In this document: in pieces, positions 6,145-7,135 of the stretch
How positions within the stretch are numbered: the first letter of the stretch is position 1
Layout of the letters: every line of letters starts with the position of its first letter
From: Chloroflexota bacterium
GTDB taxonomy: Bacteria > Chloroflexota > UBA5177 > JANWHV01
Length of the DNA: 7,135 nt
Direction: 5' to 3'
NCBI GenBank assembly: GCA_025450255.1
Contig: JANWHV010000166.1
Span: 1-7,135, forward strand
Notes under the pieces: model-generated
The model's database searches: none
Seen by the model: only the letters and a program-made list of their open reading frames with translations
Told to the model about the DNA's origin: nothing
Position numbers and translations under genes: made by a program

Positions 6145-7135
6145 TCAGATGTTGTTTGACACTCGGTACAGTACCGCGGACGGTCGTTGTACCACGGTGG
6201 TCAGAAAGCTCTTGAACTTTGCCGGCGAACGGGGGTCAGTCCCATACGTTGACTGTTCGAACGGACCCGCGTAAAGGTACGCGATGTGATAGGTTCGGAT
6301 GATGCGTAGCGCGGTTTGCTGGTCCGCCGTGGTGTAAAGCGTTTTCACGTCAGCTTCACGTTGCGCCAACATGGCGCCCGCCGCCGCGGCGTCCGAACCG
6401 CCGCCGTAGTCACCGCGCCAGAGGGCCTCGTGACTGCCCGGCCAGCCGATGATGGTGGGCCTACCGGTCAGCGCTGACATCTTATTCGCGGACTTTTGCG
6501 GGAGATCCACCCAATAGTCCGAGCCAAACCCCTCCGCCACGACATCCGATGGGTTGGTATGATCCCGCACCCACGAGATAACGGCGTATTCGTCAGGATC
6601 GACGTCCCGCAGATAGGCAAGGCCATCCAGGCTCGACGAGATGGCGGCGCTCTGCGTTTGGCTACCCACTCCCTCTATCGGGTATATGGCCATGCAAAGC
6701 CCCAGGCCAAGGGCGAGCGTATACCATGCCCACCGCACCGGTTCAGGCGCATGCGCGCGCGCTACTCGCGTGAGCGAAAACACAGCGTATGGCGCCGCAA
6801 CCGCGAGCAATATCCATGCCTGGTAGAACAGCTTGAATACGGTATTCATGCGATAGTTCGCCGAACCGTCAAAGTTATCTCTCAGATACGCGAAGTCACC
6901 GACAAACAGCACAAACACAGCGGTGAGCGCGAGCAGCAGGGTTGCCTGCGCGGCCGGATCCTCGCCACGGCGCCGGGACAGTACGGCATACAGTCCAGCC
7001 AACAGTAGGATGACATAGAGAAAATCCGTCCGGCCCGACCAGACGAAGCAAATGATCGACACGCCGTACACGATCCACCAGCCACCACCGGCCGGAAGGC
7101 CACGAAGCGCCGACGCTATGAGCGATATGTTCGTA
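6145..7135 (-). CDS. DUF2298 (Chlor_Arch_YYY) multi-pass membrane protein, C-terminal part
   Basis: The frame is open to the right edge, so the N-terminal part is outside the window; 329 residues are seen. A GTG at 7071 is internal rather than the start, since coding continues upstream through a hydrophobic stretch. Probable membrane segments lie near fragment residues 19-33, 37-53, 65-78, 103-121 and 134-151. They are followed by a soluble domain of about 165 residues. NYRMNTVFKLFYQAWILLA (93-111) and TGRPTIIGW with HEALWRG (223-241) are characteristic of the DUF2298/YYY family. These proteins are often very long, with many membrane helices, and are loosely related in layout to glycosyltransferase-type membrane enzymes; their reaction is not established and I assign none. 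The gene ends 140 bp before the HAIR site on the same strand as dnaK. No clear hairpin-plus-U terminator is visible in 6006-6144, so read-through into dnaK is possible. Confidence 0.8.
   Translation of the reverse strand, partial: TNISLIASALRGLPAGGGWWIVYGVSIICFVWSGRTDFLYVILLLAGLYAVLSRRRGEDPAAQATLLLALTAVFVLFVGDFAYLRDNFDGSANYRMNTVFKLFYQAWILLAVAAPYAVFSLTRVARAHAPEPVRWAWYTLALGLGLCMAIYPIEGVGSQTQSAAISSSLDGLAYLRDVDPDEYAVISWVRDHTNPSDVVAEGFGSDYWVDLPQKSANKMSALTGRPTIIGWPGSHEALWRGDYGGGSDAAAAGAMLAQREADVKTLYTTADQQTALRIIRTYHIAYLYAGPFEQSTYGTDPRSPAKFKSFLTTVVQRPSAVLYRVSNNI

Overview
The window most likely comes from a high-GC bacterium of the Chloroflexota or a close relative. The clues are an actinobacterial/Chloroflexota-style dnaK-dnaJ-hspR heat-shock cluster with an HspR operator (HAIR) instead of CIRCE, a DnaK lacking the proteobacterial insertion in its ATPase domain, and a DUF2298 ('Chlor_Arch_YYY') membrane protein, a family known mainly from Chloroflexota and archaea. 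The phylum assignment is an inference from gene content only.

Layout: the left edge holds the 3' part of a homoserine kinase gene (thrB, plus strand). Everything else is on the minus strand. Read in its own direction from the right edge, it runs: the C-terminal part of a DUF2298 membrane protein (7135-6145); a 206-bp intergenic region with a consensus-like sigma-70 promoter and an overlapping HAIR operator (6005-5976); dnaK (5938-4166); dnaJ/cbpA-like (4099-3077); hspR (2953-2531); a CPBP-family intramembrane protease (2473-1640); and a short cysteinyl-tRNA synthetase/MshC-like ligase (1630-446). The ligase runs 57 bp tail-to-tail into thrB.

The five genes from dnaK to the cysteine ligase are separated by 66, 66, 57 and 9 bp, and I saw no convincing internal promoter. 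They look like one HspR-controlled transcription unit. HspR would bind the operator over the -35 box and spacer of the dnaK promoter, with DnaK as the usual co-repressor, forming a feedback loop. grpE is not in the cluster. A strong hairpin (12-bp perfect stem) sits on the dnaJ stop codon. It could set different expression levels for the chaperone genes and for hspR and the genes after it.

Points worth a second look: the HAIR/promoter overlap, the hairpin at the end of dnaJ, the reduced two-motif zinc finger in the J-protein, the ligase without an anticodon-binding domain, and the appended protease and ligase genes. I found no mobile elements, RNA genes or CRISPR, and no gene-free stretch above 300 bp.
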